A stretch of DNA of 64,000 bases from Emiliania huxleyi CCMP1516 (Eukaryota > Haptophyta > Isochrysidales > Noelaerhabdaceae): positions 1,264,438 through 1,328,437 of the forward strand of contig NW_005202428.1 of the NCBI RefSeq assembly GCF_000372725.1, read 5' to 3'. Below are positions 51,718 to 63,229 of the stretch, piece by piece (within the stretch, counting starts at the first letter, position 1; each line of letters starts with the position of its first letter). The position numbers and the translations under genes are program-made. A model generated the notes under the pieces. It saw only the letters and a list, made by a program, of their open reading frames with translations, was not told the origin of the DNA and ran no database searches.

Positions 51718-53211
51718 ATGGCGTCGGACCCGGAGCTAAATGAGACACGGCGCTCGTTCTTCAGCCGTCAAGGCCTCGCCTCGCTCATGTGGCAGCCGCC
51801 CGGAGCTGACGAGACGACGACTCGGCTGCCACACGCAGACGACTCACAGGCAGACACTCTCGTGCGCGACGCATACATTAAGAGGCTGGGGCTGAAAATG
51901 GCGGATGGTGGGCATGCCTCCTGGGGAACGGTGCGTGTCTTGGGGAAGAACGTGGACGCTGAGATCGTCAGCAGCGAGGCCAGCTTCGCCTGCCTCGCGG
52001 CTGACACGGAGCTCAACCTTGTCGCGGAGCTCCTCAAAGCCAACTGGAGGCTGCGGCCTCCGTCGGTGCTGCTGTCAGTCACAGGGTCTGCCCAGGACAT
52101 GGCTCTCGAGCCGCACCTCGAGCTTCTCTTCAAGCGAGGGCTCGCCGAGTCTGCGCGCTCGACCAACGCATGGGTCATAACGGGCGGTACCGACAGCGGG
52201 GTGATGGCTCTGGCGGGCGCAGCGATCGCCGAAAACTCCTCTGCCCGAGGAGAGTTGACGCCTTGCATCGGGATCGCGCCATTTCGGTGCGTAACGGGCA
52301 AGGACAAGCTCCACGGACCGGGCGCCGGAGAGCGCACCGTCAGCTATCGAAAGGTGAGAGCAAACTCGACAGTGTCGGCCGCCCTCGTCAAGGCGAAGTC
52401 GACGGAGCACTTCTTGATGAACCGCGTGCTCAAGCTGAAGGGTTACCTCGTGCAGTACGTCGTGCCCATTCCCTTCAACATGCCGTACATGCTCTGGGAC
52501 CTCATGTGGCAAGGCGTCGCCTCGCTCGGCGCGTACTGTCGCAGGGCGGGGCGGCGGCCAAACGCGGGAGTCCTCGGCATCAAGCAGACCCGCGTCGGCA
52601 TCGAGCCTGTGCAGGATCTCGAGAAGCCGCTCGCCAGCCCGCCCAAGAAGGTCTGTTTCGACCTGGCCGATGACAACGAGGCGGCCAATGGGAACGGCGC
52701 GCCGAGGCCACTTCAGAGGCAGGGGACACTCGGGCGTTTGGAGGCGAGCCGAAAGCTGCTGCGGCAAAACACGCGGCGGCAGCTGGCGACCGTGCGAGCC
52801 GTCAAGAATGTGCGGAAGGAGGCGTCCACCTCTGTCGCTCGCTCGGTCGACTTGACGGAGGCGCATGCGCGCGATCGGTACCTCAAGCAAATAGAGGAGG
52901 AGGGGGCAACGGCCGCAGACTTCAGCCAGCTGGAGGTGCGGCTCAGGCGACTCGAAGGCGCCCTCACCGCCCAGCTTCGCGAGCTGGCCTCGCAGCTAGA
53001 GGCGCGGCCCGCCTTGCCGCCGCGCGCATCTGGCGCTTGCGCGGCGCAGACGCCCTCGCCGCGCGAGATGCAGTCTGCCGTGTCAGGGGACGAGACGGCG
53101 CCGTCGAGGAGTGCCGTGGTCGCTGGCTCGCCCCTGATGCGCTTCCGCCGCGGCAGGGAGCCTTCACATCGCTCGCCGCCGCCGCCGCCACCGCCGAGGC
53201 CCTTCCTCTAG
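51718..53211 (+). CDS. Stand-alone TRPM-type SLOG (LSDAT) protein
   Basis: 497 aa, single exon. Residues about 110-200 match the nucleotide-binding SLOG domain found at the N-terminus of TRPM channels: PPSVLLSVTGSAQ, FKRGLAESARSTNAWVITGG, TDSGVMALAGAAIAEN and TPCIGIAPFRCVTG. In TRPM proteins this region binds nucleotide-like ligands. No ion-channel transmembrane block follows; the rest has a Pro-rich linker, basic segments, a short coiled coil (QLEVRLRRLEGALTAQLREL) and a Pro-rich tail. So it is either a soluble sensor or an adaptor. The ATG at 51718 is the first in a frame that is open only shortly upstream. Confidence 0.7.
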   Translation: MASDPELNETRRSFFSRQGLASLMWQPPGADETTTRLPHADDSQADTLVRDAYIKRLGLKMADGGHASWGTVRVLGKNVDAEIVSSEASFACLAADTELNLVAELLKANWRLRPPSVLLSVTGSAQDMALEPHLELLFKRGLAESARSTNAWVITGGTDSGVMALAGAAIAENSSARGELTPCIGIAPFRCVTGKDKLHGPGAGERTVSYRKVRANSTVSAALVKAKSTEHFLMNRVLKLKGYLVQYVVPIPFNMPYMLWDLMWQGVASLGAYCRRAGRRPNAGVLGIKQTRVGIEPVQDLEKPLASPPKKVCFDLADDNEAANGNGAPRPLQRQGTLGRLEASRKLLRQNTRRQLATVRAVKNVRKEASTSVARSVDLTEAHARDRYLKQIEEEGATAADFSQLEVRLRRLEGALTAQLRELASQLEARPALPPRASGACAAQTPSPREMQSAVSGDETAPSRSAVVAGSPLMRFRRGREPSHRSPPPPPPPRPFL

Positions 53212-53330
53212 AGCTCGGAGGTGTGAGAGCGGAAAGTACGGCAAGAGCCAAGAGAGTGAGGTATCACATGTACTGCGTATACGTTTGGGTCATATGTGTC
53301 AAACACACAAAGAATGCACGACTTGTGGTT

Positions 53331-54115
53331 TCAAAAAATGGCGGCGGTGGCGTCCGAGCCGCCCCGGCTGACGAAGAGTAGCACCGCCTCGTCCTCGTCG
53401 ACCTCCCCCAGGGGGCCCCGCAGTGGCCGCTGCTCCGAGTGCAGCCCGCGCGCGGCGCACTCGCAGTGGAAGGCGTCCGTCGTCTCCCAGTCCTCGCGCC
53501 ACTCATACGCCAACAGCACCGCGCCGCCCGCGGCCAGCAGCCCGTCCATCGTCGCCACGAGCTTCACCACGTCCTCTTTGCTCTGAAAGTAGAGAATGTC
53601 GGCGCCGAGCACCACCTCGTACGCGCCGCGGCTGAGCGCCTGCTCGATGTGCGCCTGCTCTCCCCAGAGCAGCTCCTGTGCGATCAGGCGACACCCCTCG
53701 TGCGAGGCACTGGCGGCAGCGGCGTTGGCGCGCAGAAGCGACATCGCGGCCGGCACGTCAGTCAGCACGACCTCGGACGCGCCGAGCGCCGCTGCAGCGA
53801 TGCCAGTGAGGCCGATTCCTGCGCCTAGCTCAATGCAGCGCTTGCCCTGGATGAGCTCGGGCGCCTCGCAGAGGTGGCTGGCCAGGTGTCTGCCACAAGC
53901 CCACAGGACCTGCACACGCAAGCAAGCGGCCGGATAGGAGGGGTGGTTGTCGAGAGATCACTAGCACGCGCGGTGGTGGTGCACACCGAAGAGGTGTCGG
54001 GCCGGAAGCCCGCCGAGCCAGCAGCGTGCTGCGCCACCTCGAGCGAGCCCCCATTGCGCAGGTTCGGGTGCGTCAGCCGCACCACCGGCGTCTTCTGGTC
54101 GACGTTGTGGATCAT
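53331..54115 (-). CDS. METTL21-like (family 16) methyltransferase
   Basis: Seven-beta-strand SAM-dependent methyltransferase of the lysine-methylating family 16. Two exons, 54115-54038 and 53909-53331, joined by a GT-AG intron (218 aa). Motifs: VLWACGRHLASHL, GKRCIELGAGIGLTGIAAAA (motif I), ASEVVLTDVPAAM, YEVVLGADILYF (the D-ILY post-II motif) and AVLLAYEWRE. Upstream of the join, the exon reads QKTPVVRLTHPNLRNGGSLE. The chosen Met (MIHNVDQ) is the first in frame, but the frame is open further up. Protein lysine methylation is the family role; the substrate is unknown. Confidence 0.83.
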
Positions 54116-54326
54116 GGCGTCGGCGAGGAGCAGCACGAGAGATGCGTTGGTTGTGCGGCAGCACTCGGGGACGGGACGCAGCACCAGTTATGGAGAAACT
54201 AGTGTGGGCCCTGCGGCGGTACCCGTCTCTGTTGTTCGGGCAGTGAGAGACGCAGGATCTGCACGCCAAAGTGGGCCACTCATTTGCATTTTGGTTTTGG
54301 GTTGTCGGAGATCATCCATCAGCACT

Positions 54327-54484
54327 CATGTCTCATCAGTCAGTCACGTCAGTCAAAGCAGTTCGTGGCACTCATCAGTCAGTCACGTCAGTCAAAGCAG
54401 TTCGTGGCACTCATCAGTCAGTCACGTCAGTCAAAGCAGTTCGTGGCACTCATCAGTCAGTCACGTCAGTCAAAGCAGTCGTGG
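54327..54484. repeat. 39-bp tandem repeat, 4 units
   Basis: Unit CATCAGTCAGTCACGTCAGT followed by CAAAGCAGTTCGTGGCACT, almost identical in all copies; the last is truncated. It lies between the methyltransferase and EF-hand-like genes. Confidence 0.93.
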
Positions 54485-54985
54485 CACGTGGAGCAGTCGC
54501 TGCATGCAACGGCGCCGCCACACGCTCCGGACGACCCCGACAACCGACACACCACGCACAATGGAGGCTATCGCGCACGATCGGGCATCGCGCCGCAAAC
54601 AACTCGCCGCACAGATGGGGGGGGGGGCAGAATCCCACACACACCGGAGCAGCACAGACACCTTACTTACACGTCAGCGCTCGCTCGATGTGGCCGGCGC
54701 TCTCCCCTCGGTCCTATCTCGCCTTTTCAACGGCGGCGTGCGGCCACGCGCCGCGCCGAGCCGGTCTCGGCGGGAGACCTCGGAGCCGCACGCGATGCGG
54801 GCATGCGCGATGGCTCCGTTGGCTCCGTGCCTAAGGCAGATCGATTAGGGTGTGAGCTGCGGCAGCCACCGTTTCTGTACCCGCTCGATCACGTGCAGGC
54901 CGTCGGAGGCCGCGCTGGATGGCCCAGGGCCGGCGGCGGTGAAGGCGTCCGTCGATGAAGGGATGTCGTCGAGGGAGCCATCGTC

Positions 54986-55548
54986 CTACGCATACGGTGC
55001 ACCGGTCCAGTTGTCGGAGTTCGAGATCGCAGTCGACTTGGAGAGTGTGTTCGGCCCGTTGACGAACTCACGGAATGTGAGCGACTTGGTGCACGCTGGG
55101 TCGAGCATCATGACTCGCACCTCATCCTGGGCGAGGAACTCGCCCAGGGACCAGCTGTTGGCGTCGCCGTTTTGATCGAGCTGCATCCACTGCATGGTTT
55201 CGTAGTCAAGCGTAAACGCCCAGGAGTTGGTGCCTGGGTGACTTGCTGATGAGAGCGCCTTCCAGGCGGGTAGTCGTGCCCCTCACCTACGGTCATACGG
55301 CGGCGTCAGAGGGGGGGAAGGGGCGCGAAGCGTGAACATGGAGGCAAGCAGGTTGGTTTCTGCACCTGGCCAAAGCCGGCGACCTCGAAGTTGTCGTAGC
55401 TTGTGCGGATATCGCTGAGCGTGAGAGGGACCGGATCGGCAGCAGCATGGGCGGCCGCGTCAGCGGCCGGAGAGGCCGGAGAGCCATCCGACGGAGGCCG
55501 GTCGTGCATCGGCGCGTCAGCCGCAGGGGCCGGGGGGGGCGGCGGCAT
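54986..55548 (-). CDS. EF-hand-like protein
   Basis: The second exon (about 55240-54986) reads LDQNGDANSWSLGEFLAQDE, an EF-hand-like loop one residue too long, then LDPACTKSLTFREFVNGP, a 12-residue loop with Glu at position 12. The first exon (55548-55350) reads a Pro/Ala-rich leader and LTLSDIRTSYDNFEVAGFGQ. The join is unresolved, and the real start may lie upstream. Calcium binding is doubtful because the first loop is irregular and the second lacks acidic ligands at positions 3 and 5. Confidence 0.5.
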
Positions 55549-55987
55549 CCATCGCTGCGGGTCGCTGCGGGCCGACGATTGTGGACGGAGGCCGACTGCA
55601 GCTGGGACGTTCTACGGTTAAACCAAGAGCGTCGGCGCCGACACGAGAGACTTATAAGGGTAGAAGAAAACCGACTAGCTTTCTGCAGTCCAGCTATGAT
55701 CGAACTGCCCGCCGGACATGTCGGAACCGTCCGACTATAGTGACTAGCACACCTCTGTCAAGAGTCCCCAGAAACCCGAGAGAAGATAAACCCCACACCG
55801 GGGTGTCCGCTTTTCTCTGCGCATGCTCGAGCTCCCGGCGAGGGCTTGTGCTGTGAATAGCAGGCGTGCAGTTCTCGCCAGCTGTACCCAGCTGCTTCCC
55901 TTCCCTAGTCACCGTGGCCCAACGGGGTCCAGCCTGCACCCCGCAGGCTGTCGAGCGCTGGTCCCGGTACCACACTGCGGTTGTCCA
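55549..55987. other. Intergenic (divergent promoter region)
   Basis: Region between two divergently transcribed genes. No repeats of note and no recognisable ORF. Confidence 0.45.
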
Positions 55988-57736
55988 ATGCCAGCGCGAA
56001 TCGTCCTGTGCATCGCCGCAGTCGCCGCCGCCGCCGCCAGCCTCGACGTCGGCGGCGCTGCAGCTCCCGCGCAGGCTCGGCTGAGGGAAGGCCTCGAGGC
56101 GGCCCGCGCCGGAGACGCCACTGGCGCCTCACGCCTGCTCGAGGAGGCCTCCCGGCTCGACCCTGCATCCTCGCTGCCCGTGCTCAAGCTGGCCAACGTG
56201 CAGTATCACCTGGACGGCGACGCCGCCGCCGCGGAGGCGACGTACGAGCGTGCGCTGCGCATCGAGCCGTCCCACGACGCGCACTTCTTCCTCGGCAGGT
56301 TGCGTGCTGCTGCGGGCCGGCACGCAGAGGCGGCCGCCTCCTTTGAGGCGGCGCTGCAGTGCGACGCCTCGTCGGCGGCGTGCCGTGCCGAGCTGCTCGC
56401 CTCGTACCTCGCTGCAGGCGAGCCGCAGGAGGAGGCGGAGCTCGGGCTGCTGGCGGCGTGCTGCCGCGCGGACGCGGCGGACGTGGCGAGCCACCGCAAG
56501 CTCGCCTCGGCGCTGCAGGAGCGCGGGAGGCTGGCCGAGGCGGCCGAGGCGCTCGAGCGGCTCATCGCAGTCGCGCCCGCCGACGCGGCCGCCCGCTTCA
56601 ACCTCGGCTTGGCGATGCAAAAGCTCGGCGACGACGGCGCGGCCGCCGCGCACTTCCTCGGCGCGGCGGGCGCGGCGGCGGCCGGCGGCGGGGCCCCGGC
56701 GCCCACGTTCGAGTCGCATTTCGCCGCCGCCGGCTGCCTTGGCCGGCTGGGTCGCACCGCAGAGGCCGAGGCGGCGTACCGCGCTGCGATCGGCGCGGCG
56801 AGGGACGATAAGCAAGGCCACGATGCGTACTTCAACCTCGGAAACCTGCTGCGCCGCGCCGACGCGTATGGCGGTGGTGCCGGAGCGAGGTCGCGAGCCG
56901 CCGAGGCGGCGGCGGCGTTCGAGGCCGCGGTCCGTCTCGTGCCGACCTCCGCCGACGCCTACTACCAGCTTCGCCGCCTGCGGGGCGTGCCGCACACAGT
57001 GACGTGCCCCGCCGACCAGCCGCTCGTCGAGGTGCGGCCACGCGGGCTGGCGGACAGCGCCTTCAGCGGGCTCGCCGCCGCCGTGCAGTCGCACCCTTGG
57101 CTGATGCGGCCGAATCGGCTCTCCGAGTCGTTTGCGGGCACGCGCGGCTTTGTGGTCCGCTTCAACCGGCGTGGCCTCGACGCGCGGGTCCGGAGCCATC
57201 CCCAGCTCCAGGGCCTGCTTCCCTTTGTCGACGCTGCGGCGCTGCCCGCCGCAAACGTGTTTGTGCTCAACGTCCTCGTGGTACGCCCCGCCGCCGCCGC
57301 CTCAACCGATGCGCCGCCGCCCGCGCCGCCCCAAGAAGGGGGCGGTGCGTGGTGGGAGGACGCGCAGTTGGCCGTCAAGCGCCACCTCGATATCACGGGC
57401 GCCATCTGCTCGGCGTCGCACTCGTACGTCGCGCACCAGGTGGACGTGCTCTACGTTGCGGTGCCGGCCGGCATGCGCGGAGGGCGGCTGCTGGTGTGGC
57501 CACCAGAGCCGCCCGGCCGGCCAGCATCGGTCCCTCCGCCCGCCGAGATCGTAGCGCCCGCCGCAAACATTTGGGTTTCTTTCCGGGGCGACGCCAAGCA
57601 CGGCGTGGAGCGGTGTGATTTGCCCTCCACCGGCAGCGACGCCGTGCGCGTCTCGCTCGTGCTCGAGCAGTATGTGTGTCCCGAGGCGGTGCTGCCGCTC
57701 TCGCAGACATTTGAAATCGTCGGCGTTCGGCCTTGA
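55988..57736 (+). CDS. TPR protein with C-terminal 2OG-Fe(II) oxygenase-like domain
   Basis: 582 aa, intronless. A signal peptide (MPARIVLCIAAVAAAAASLD) leads to at least six tetratricopeptide repeats (for example VLKLANVQYHLDGDAAAAEA, RKLASALQERGRLAEAAEAL, ARFNLGLAMQKLGDDGAAAA, DAYFNLGNLLRRADAYGG) up to about residue 330. The C-terminal part looks like an iron- and 2-oxoglutarate-dependent dioxygenase: KRHLDITGAICSAS gives H-x-D, and FRGDAKHGVERC the distal His, followed by VRVSLVLEQYV with the 2OG-binding Arg. Layout recalls secretory prolyl or aspartyl hydroxylases. Likely acts in the ER; the substrate is unknown. Confidence 0.72.
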   Translation: MPARIVLCIAAVAAAAASLDVGGAAAPAQARLREGLEAARAGDATGASRLLEEASRLDPASSLPVLKLANVQYHLDGDAAAAEATYERALRIEPSHDAHFFLGRLRAAAGRHAEAAASFEAALQCDASSAACRAELLASYLAAGEPQEEAELGLLAACCRADAADVASHRKLASALQERGRLAEAAEALERLIAVAPADAAARFNLGLAMQKLGDDGAAAAHFLGAAGAAAAGGGAPAPTFESHFAAAGCLGRLGRTAEAEAAYRAAIGAARDDKQGHDAYFNLGNLLRRADAYGGGAGARSRAAEAAAAFEAAVRLVPTSADAYYQLRRLRGVPHTVTCPADQPLVEVRPRGLADSAFSGLAAAVQSHPWLMRPNRLSESFAGTRGFVVRFNRRGLDARVRSHPQLQGLLPFVDAAALPAANVFVLNVLVVRPAAAASTDAPPPAPPQEGGGAWWEDAQLAVKRHLDITGAICSASHSYVAHQVDVLYVAVPAGMRGGRLLVWPPEPPGRPASVPPPAEIVAPAANIWVSFRGDAKHGVERCDLPSTGSDAVRVSLVLEQYVCPEAVLPLSQTFEIVGVRP

Positions 57737-57881
57737 AACACGACGTAGGTTGCAGAGATGTGCAGCGGTTTTGTGATTGTGTTTTGTGTGAGTTACAATC
57801 CGAGCTTGGAATAGACGCGCGGCTGAAAAAATAATAAAATATAAATATACACGTTTATGTCTTATGAATTAAATGTGCAGG

Positions 57882-59436
57882 CTATGGTATGAACGCGGGG
57901 CCACCGTCTAGATCTCGTCCTAAGTCGCCACAGTCAGGGCATAAATCCCCTAGCGCGCAGCAAGCGCTCTGCCGCTCGACTCTATGCCGTGCAAGCGCCT
58001 CTCTCATCTCCTCCTGCACCTCCGCGTACTGCGGATAGCTGCGATATTCGGAGGAGTTCTCCTCTTTCGGCCGGAACGGGTAGTGTGCGCGGTTGTAATT
58101 CTCGTCCCAGTCGATCGTGTGGTCATAAAACATGTTGTCGTTGTCGGCCCGTCGTATGCTGTCGATGGTCGTTGTGATCTCGTTGATGGTGCCGTTGGAC
58201 GTTGAGGAGCAGGCAGGCCCGCAGCGCTCGATCGACCTGAACGTAGTGGCGGACAACCGTTGAGGGGCTGGGTGGGTGGGCGGAGGGTCGGGGATGGGAG
58301 GTGGGGGCACCAGCAAGCTTCCGCACAGTACTCGCTGTACTGGTAGTCCTCAACCACGCGAGTGCTCGTGTTCATTGGCTGAACTCGAATGGTGTCGCCG
58401 TCGAGATAGCGCGCGAAAATAGCGTCCTGTGTTTGAGGGGGCAGAGGAGCGTCTCAGGCGGTGCTCTCAGAGGGGGGGGGGGGGGGGGCATGGTCGGGGC
58501 TCCCGGGCGCCTTGAAGTGTGAGGTGGGGTCCTTCATGAGCGAGACCAAGCTCTTGCCCTGGAGGTGGCGTGGGAAGGGGATCTCGTTTAGCTCGAGCAC
58601 GGTCGGGAAGATGTCGATGTTTTCCACCAGGGCTGGCACCCTCGACGGTGCGTATCCCGGCGCTTTGATGATGAGCGGTACATGCAGCGTCTCCTCGTAG
58701 ACCGAGTGTTTGCACCACGTCCCCTTCTCACCCAAATGGTAGCCGTGGTCGCTGGCGAGCGTGATGATTGTGTCCTCGTACATGTTTAGATACTTGAGCT
58801 CGTCGATGAGGCGGCCGATCAAGGCATCGACGTACGACACGCTGGCGTAGTAGCCGTGCCTCAGCGTGCGCGCCATCGAGTCGTTCAGGGGGTTGAGGTA
58901 GCCGTAAGGCGGGATGTTGTTGTAGTTCTTGAGCTCAAAGTAGTGGAGCGAACGCTTTGGCGCGTCGACCGCGAGGTATGGGTTATCTGCCAACTCGATC
59001 GATTCAAGGTCGTACATCTCCCAGTACTTCAGTGGCGCGTTGAAGGGGAGGTGAGGCCGATTGTACCTGCAACGATGTCGGGGCAAAGTTGAGGGAGGGG
59101 TCAGTGAGGGGCGATCAGACGTGGCGGCGGAATCTAGCGGGCGGGAGGAGTGGGGGGGGAGGGGGGTGGGCGCACCCTGCGGTGAGGAAACAGGGTGTCC
59201 CAGCGGCCTTGCACTTGTGCATGTCGTTGATCACTTTGGCTGTCATTTTGCCGTCCGGGTAGAGCCCGCCTGATGGATTGACCATGCCGTCGTCGATCTC
59301 CTCAGTCCAAATCCACGCCGGCACCCCGGTCCCCCAGCCCGCGCGCGGATCAGCCGCCCGAACGCCCCAAGGTCGAGGCGGGCGCTCCTCCGGGTTGAGT
59401 TCAAAGTAGTAATCTGTCTCTTGCTGCTCGGCGCCG
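57882..59436 (-). CDS. Iduronate-2-sulfatase-like sulfatase, 5' end missing
   Basis: Arylsulfatase-superfamily enzyme, nearest to iduronate-2-sulfatase/choline-sulfatase types. Exons: about 59436-59176, 59066-58511, 58426-58319 and 58226-57882. Motifs: MHKCKAAGTPCFLTAG|YNRPHLPFNAP across a join, YYASVSYVDALIGRLIDEL, TIITLASDHGYHLGEKGTW with the metal-binding DH, VPLIIKAPG, NIDIFPTVLEL, the RVVEDYQYSEY C-terminal strand and NMFYDHTIDWDENYNRAH. The upstream part with the C-x-P-x-R formylglycine site is not found between 59437 and 60560, so either exons are unrecognised or the gene is truncated. Two introns are GC-AG. The last join is the weakest. Confidence 0.78.
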
Positions 59437-60561
59437 TGTAGACACACGCGAGTACAGCGCACCCTTCTTCCTCGCGCGATCGTTATCTCTCCTGTCGCTT
59501 CTGCCAACAATATAAACAATTCCTATCTCTCCCCGTAGAGCTGTCAAACGTTAAGAGCTGAACAGTGTTGCTAGTGTCAATACAGTAACAACAGAACAAC
59601 AGTTGGGCTCCAACAACAGTAGCTAACGTTAGGCCAGCTGAACAACAATAAGGAAGGCCTACCAGTGACCCACGACGATCTCCAGCGTCCAGTGCGGGTA
59701 ATACCCGAAAATACCTGGAAAACAGATATACTCCTTTACCGCGTGTGTGGCACAGCCACAGGCAGAGACCAGAGACTCCAAGTGATGATGTAGCCCGACA
59801 TGCACAGGCCACAGCACCGCAGCGATGAACTGAGACTATGGACGGAGCTGTCAGCTTTGCCGGACGGAGCTGTCAGCGATGCCGCAGCCGCCTGCCGCTC
59901 CTGGGGACGGTGCCTCACAAAAGAATTTTAACAAAACAACTCTCTCTCACAGCAGACAGGCTCGACATAGGTGCGAACTGGCGCAAAAGAATTTCACAAA
60001 AGAATTTTACAACAAAACTCCCTCCCACGACAGTCAGAGTCACCGAGCCTGACTGTTGTTCATCTTTCTACATACATACATACGACACTGGGCACGGGAC
60101 TGGCGTGCACTGGCACTAACACAGGTACACCACGGACGAGTCCTCTTTCTTTCGGGACTGGCGCGCGCCATGAAGAATTCCAGGGTCAAACAAACAGGGG
60201 GACGGCTAGCAACACACTCCTTCCTGTCTGTGAAATCCCTGTGTTGGATGGGTTTGAGCTGCCGGGGGAGCGAGATTGAGGTCTCGTGAGATTATTCAGA
60301 TGTGAGAGATTGAGAGTTTTCGATCTGACGGAGGCCTCGGGAGGTCTGAGTACTGAGATTTGAGGGGCGGAAAGTGCGGCCGCCTACAAATATCAGAACC
60401 CACATCGCGACTTCATACAGCCGCGCTCTCTCACAGTCTCACTCACAAACGACAAACGTGACATGTGCGTCTCCTATCGCTATCGGCACGGTACCACTGT
60501 ACGACTCTCGCCCGCAGCGCCGCGCTCTCACCCGCCTCACGCAAAGCTCTCGCCTCGCGGC
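59437..60561. other. Intergenic with AAAGAATTTTAC repeats
   Basis: Expected place of the sulfatase 5' exons; a possible one, GYYPHWTLEIVVGHW, reads on the minus strand at 59712-59662. AAAAGAATTTTAACAAAACAAC-type units recur at 59919-60025. 60000-60150 is an inverted copy of the 13562 repeat carrying an extra ~50 bp with ACATACATACATAC, itself also present near 25998-26022. Confidence 0.55.
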
Positions 60562-62621
60562 TTAGACCGCCGCCTCGCCGTCGTCGAGTGCGGCCTGAGT
60601 CTCCTTGCCAGCAGCCTCACCAGCGTTCGCCGCCTCCTCGGGCGAGCTGCCGGCGATGAAGGCCTCGCCGGCGGCCTCGCCCGCGGCTTCGGCTGCCACG
60701 GGCGACAAGCCACCGTCGAGCGCCCTCTGGGCCGCCTTGGCCGCCGCCTCGCGCTCCTTGGCCTGAAGAGTGTGCAGCAGCTTGAGCCGGTTCACGGGAT
60801 TCATCTCTCCCTTCGACCTGTGCAGGGTCCAAGCGCCGCGCTTGAAGAGCGTCCCCACCGTGCACTTGCCGAGCGTGTGGCACTCGTACGACGCGCACGT
60901 ATTCCACACCACAACCTCGAACCCCAACGCCGGAGGTTTGCTGTTCTCGTACTCCTCGCAGATGAAGCGGAGGTACTCGAGAACGTCGTCCACCACCTTG
61001 GTCGTCCACTTCTTGCGGGTGCGGGCTTGCTGGCTCCGCTGGCGCAGGCTGACGACGAGCTCGCTCGTCTCGTTGACAACAAGCTTGCCGTTGTGTTTCA
61101 TGCTGTGCAGGAAGACGGACTCGAACCTGGGCATGCCCTCGGGCGGGTCGCGGCTGTTATCGCGAACGGCTTCGAACCAGTAGAACGCCTCCATCTGCGC
61201 CTCCTGTGGCAGACCAAGCTCGTCTAGCATGTATTGCACATTGAGAGCGCCAAGATTCTTGGTTTGGTGGCGCCTTTTGATCTGCTCCACGAAGCAGCCA
61301 GTCGTGTCTTTGAGCTCACTTGTCTTGTCTCTGAGCAGCAGCTCGTCGACGAGCGTGGTCACGTCCTCCACCGGCCGATACCTCTGGAAGGTCTCCAGCT
61401 GTTCCTCATGGTACTCCGTCGACTCCTGCTCCTTCTCCTTCTGGAGCGTGGCCACCTTGTCCTCGTATGCCGCCTCCATCTGCTTCTGTCGCTCGCGGTC
61501 CTCCCGCTGCTGCCTCGCCGCCTCCGCGCGCACCTTCTCGATGGCCTCCTGCTTCTCCTTGGTGTACCCCTCCGCCACGTCCTTCACGATCGCCCGCATC
61601 TGCTCCTTGCGGGCGCGCTCCTTCTGCTCCATCCCCGCGCTCAGCAGGTCGAGCTCCTGCTTCAAGTCCTTTGCCTCCTTCTCTTTGAGCCGCGCCTTCT
61701 CGGCCAGCAGCTGCTGCTGCACGGCCAGACTCTGCTCCACCCCCTCCTTCTCGGCGGCAAACTCGCTCCGCAGCTGCTCCATGCGACGCTCGTGCGCGCC
61801 GTTCTGCTGCCGCAGCTGCTCCCGCACCGCCTCGAGCTCGCGCGCCATCGCCTCCCGCGCCTGCGCTCGATCGCCTCCCTAGCCAGCACGGAGGGGCGTG
61901 AGCGCAGCCCGTGTGGCGTCGAAGTGGGAGCGTGCGCGCGGGCGGCGGTGCGTGGGTCTCACCGCTCGGCGTACTGGTCCTTGAGCAGCTGCGCGTTGGC
62001 CGCCTCCTCCTCGCGCAGCTTCCTCTCCTTCTCCGCCTCCTGCACCGAGCGCAGCAGGAGCCGGGCCTGCTCCTCCCTCTGCATCCTCTTCGCCTCCGCC
62101 ACCTCCTGCTCGAGCTCGTTCTTCCGCCGGAAGACCACCACCGTGCGGAACAGCTTCTTCTTCGCCCACTGCTCGTTCTTCCACCGCCCGTTGTACACGT
62201 GCTCCTGCACCCACTCCGACTTGATCAGCGCCTTCTCCTTCGCCGCCGCCTCCTCGGTCTTGCCCTCCCCGCGCAGGCGCACCACCTCGTCCCGGTCCAT
62301 GCCGCACGTATCGAGGAAAGCCTTCGCCCTCTCCCAGCCGGAGTGGTCCTTCTCGAAGACGAGGACGGCCCGCCCCGTAAAGGGCCCCAGGTAGATCGGG
62401 TGCGCGTCCTTGACGCCTTGCTTCCCGAAGCTCTGCAGCAGCAGGTTCGACGAGTTGAGCTCCCCCGGCAGGCCGCTGATATGCAGCAGCGGCGGCCAGG
62501 GAACGGTGGCGTCGAACGCATGCGCGTCCACCTTTGCGCCGAACCGCTGCACCGGCGCATCGTGGCGCTCACGCATGATGCGCGCCAGCATAATGTGGCC
62601 GTCCCGCGCGCGCTTGGAGAA

Positions 62622-62682
<61 letters not shown>

Positions 62683-63197
62683 TCCGAGACGCGCTGCTGC
62701 TTGTTCGTCACGCCGCCCACCTTGTCGGCGTGCTGCTGGAGCGCGCCCCAGTTTTTGCACGGCTGGGATCTGCAAGGCGCGTGCCCTTCCATGCACCTCT
62801 GCGCGTTCGAGGGGTGCTCGGGCCAGCCGAGTGCCTTGGCCATCGGCTGGTACCGCTTGCCCAGATACTCCTCGAGCTTTGGGAGGCCTCGCGCTGTGAG
62901 CGGGCACAGGATCGGCTGCTGTCGCTGCCGGCTCTGCGAACTCGCGGCGACATACTTGCAAAGGGCAGGCTTGAGCGTCTCGAACGGGTTGGGGTCCTCC
63001 CCGTCAGACGCGCCCGGAGAGTAGCAGCCGTCGTCCGACCCATCGGGCTGCTGCGCTGCCGCCGGTGGCTCTTCCCAGCGACTGCCGCTACTCCCGCCGC
63101 CACTGCCGCGGCCGCCGCCTCCGCCACTGCCGCGGTCGCCGCCTCCACCGCCGCCGCCATCGCCCCAGCCGCCGCGGCCACCACCACTACTGCCCCA

Positions 63198-63229
<32 letters not shown>

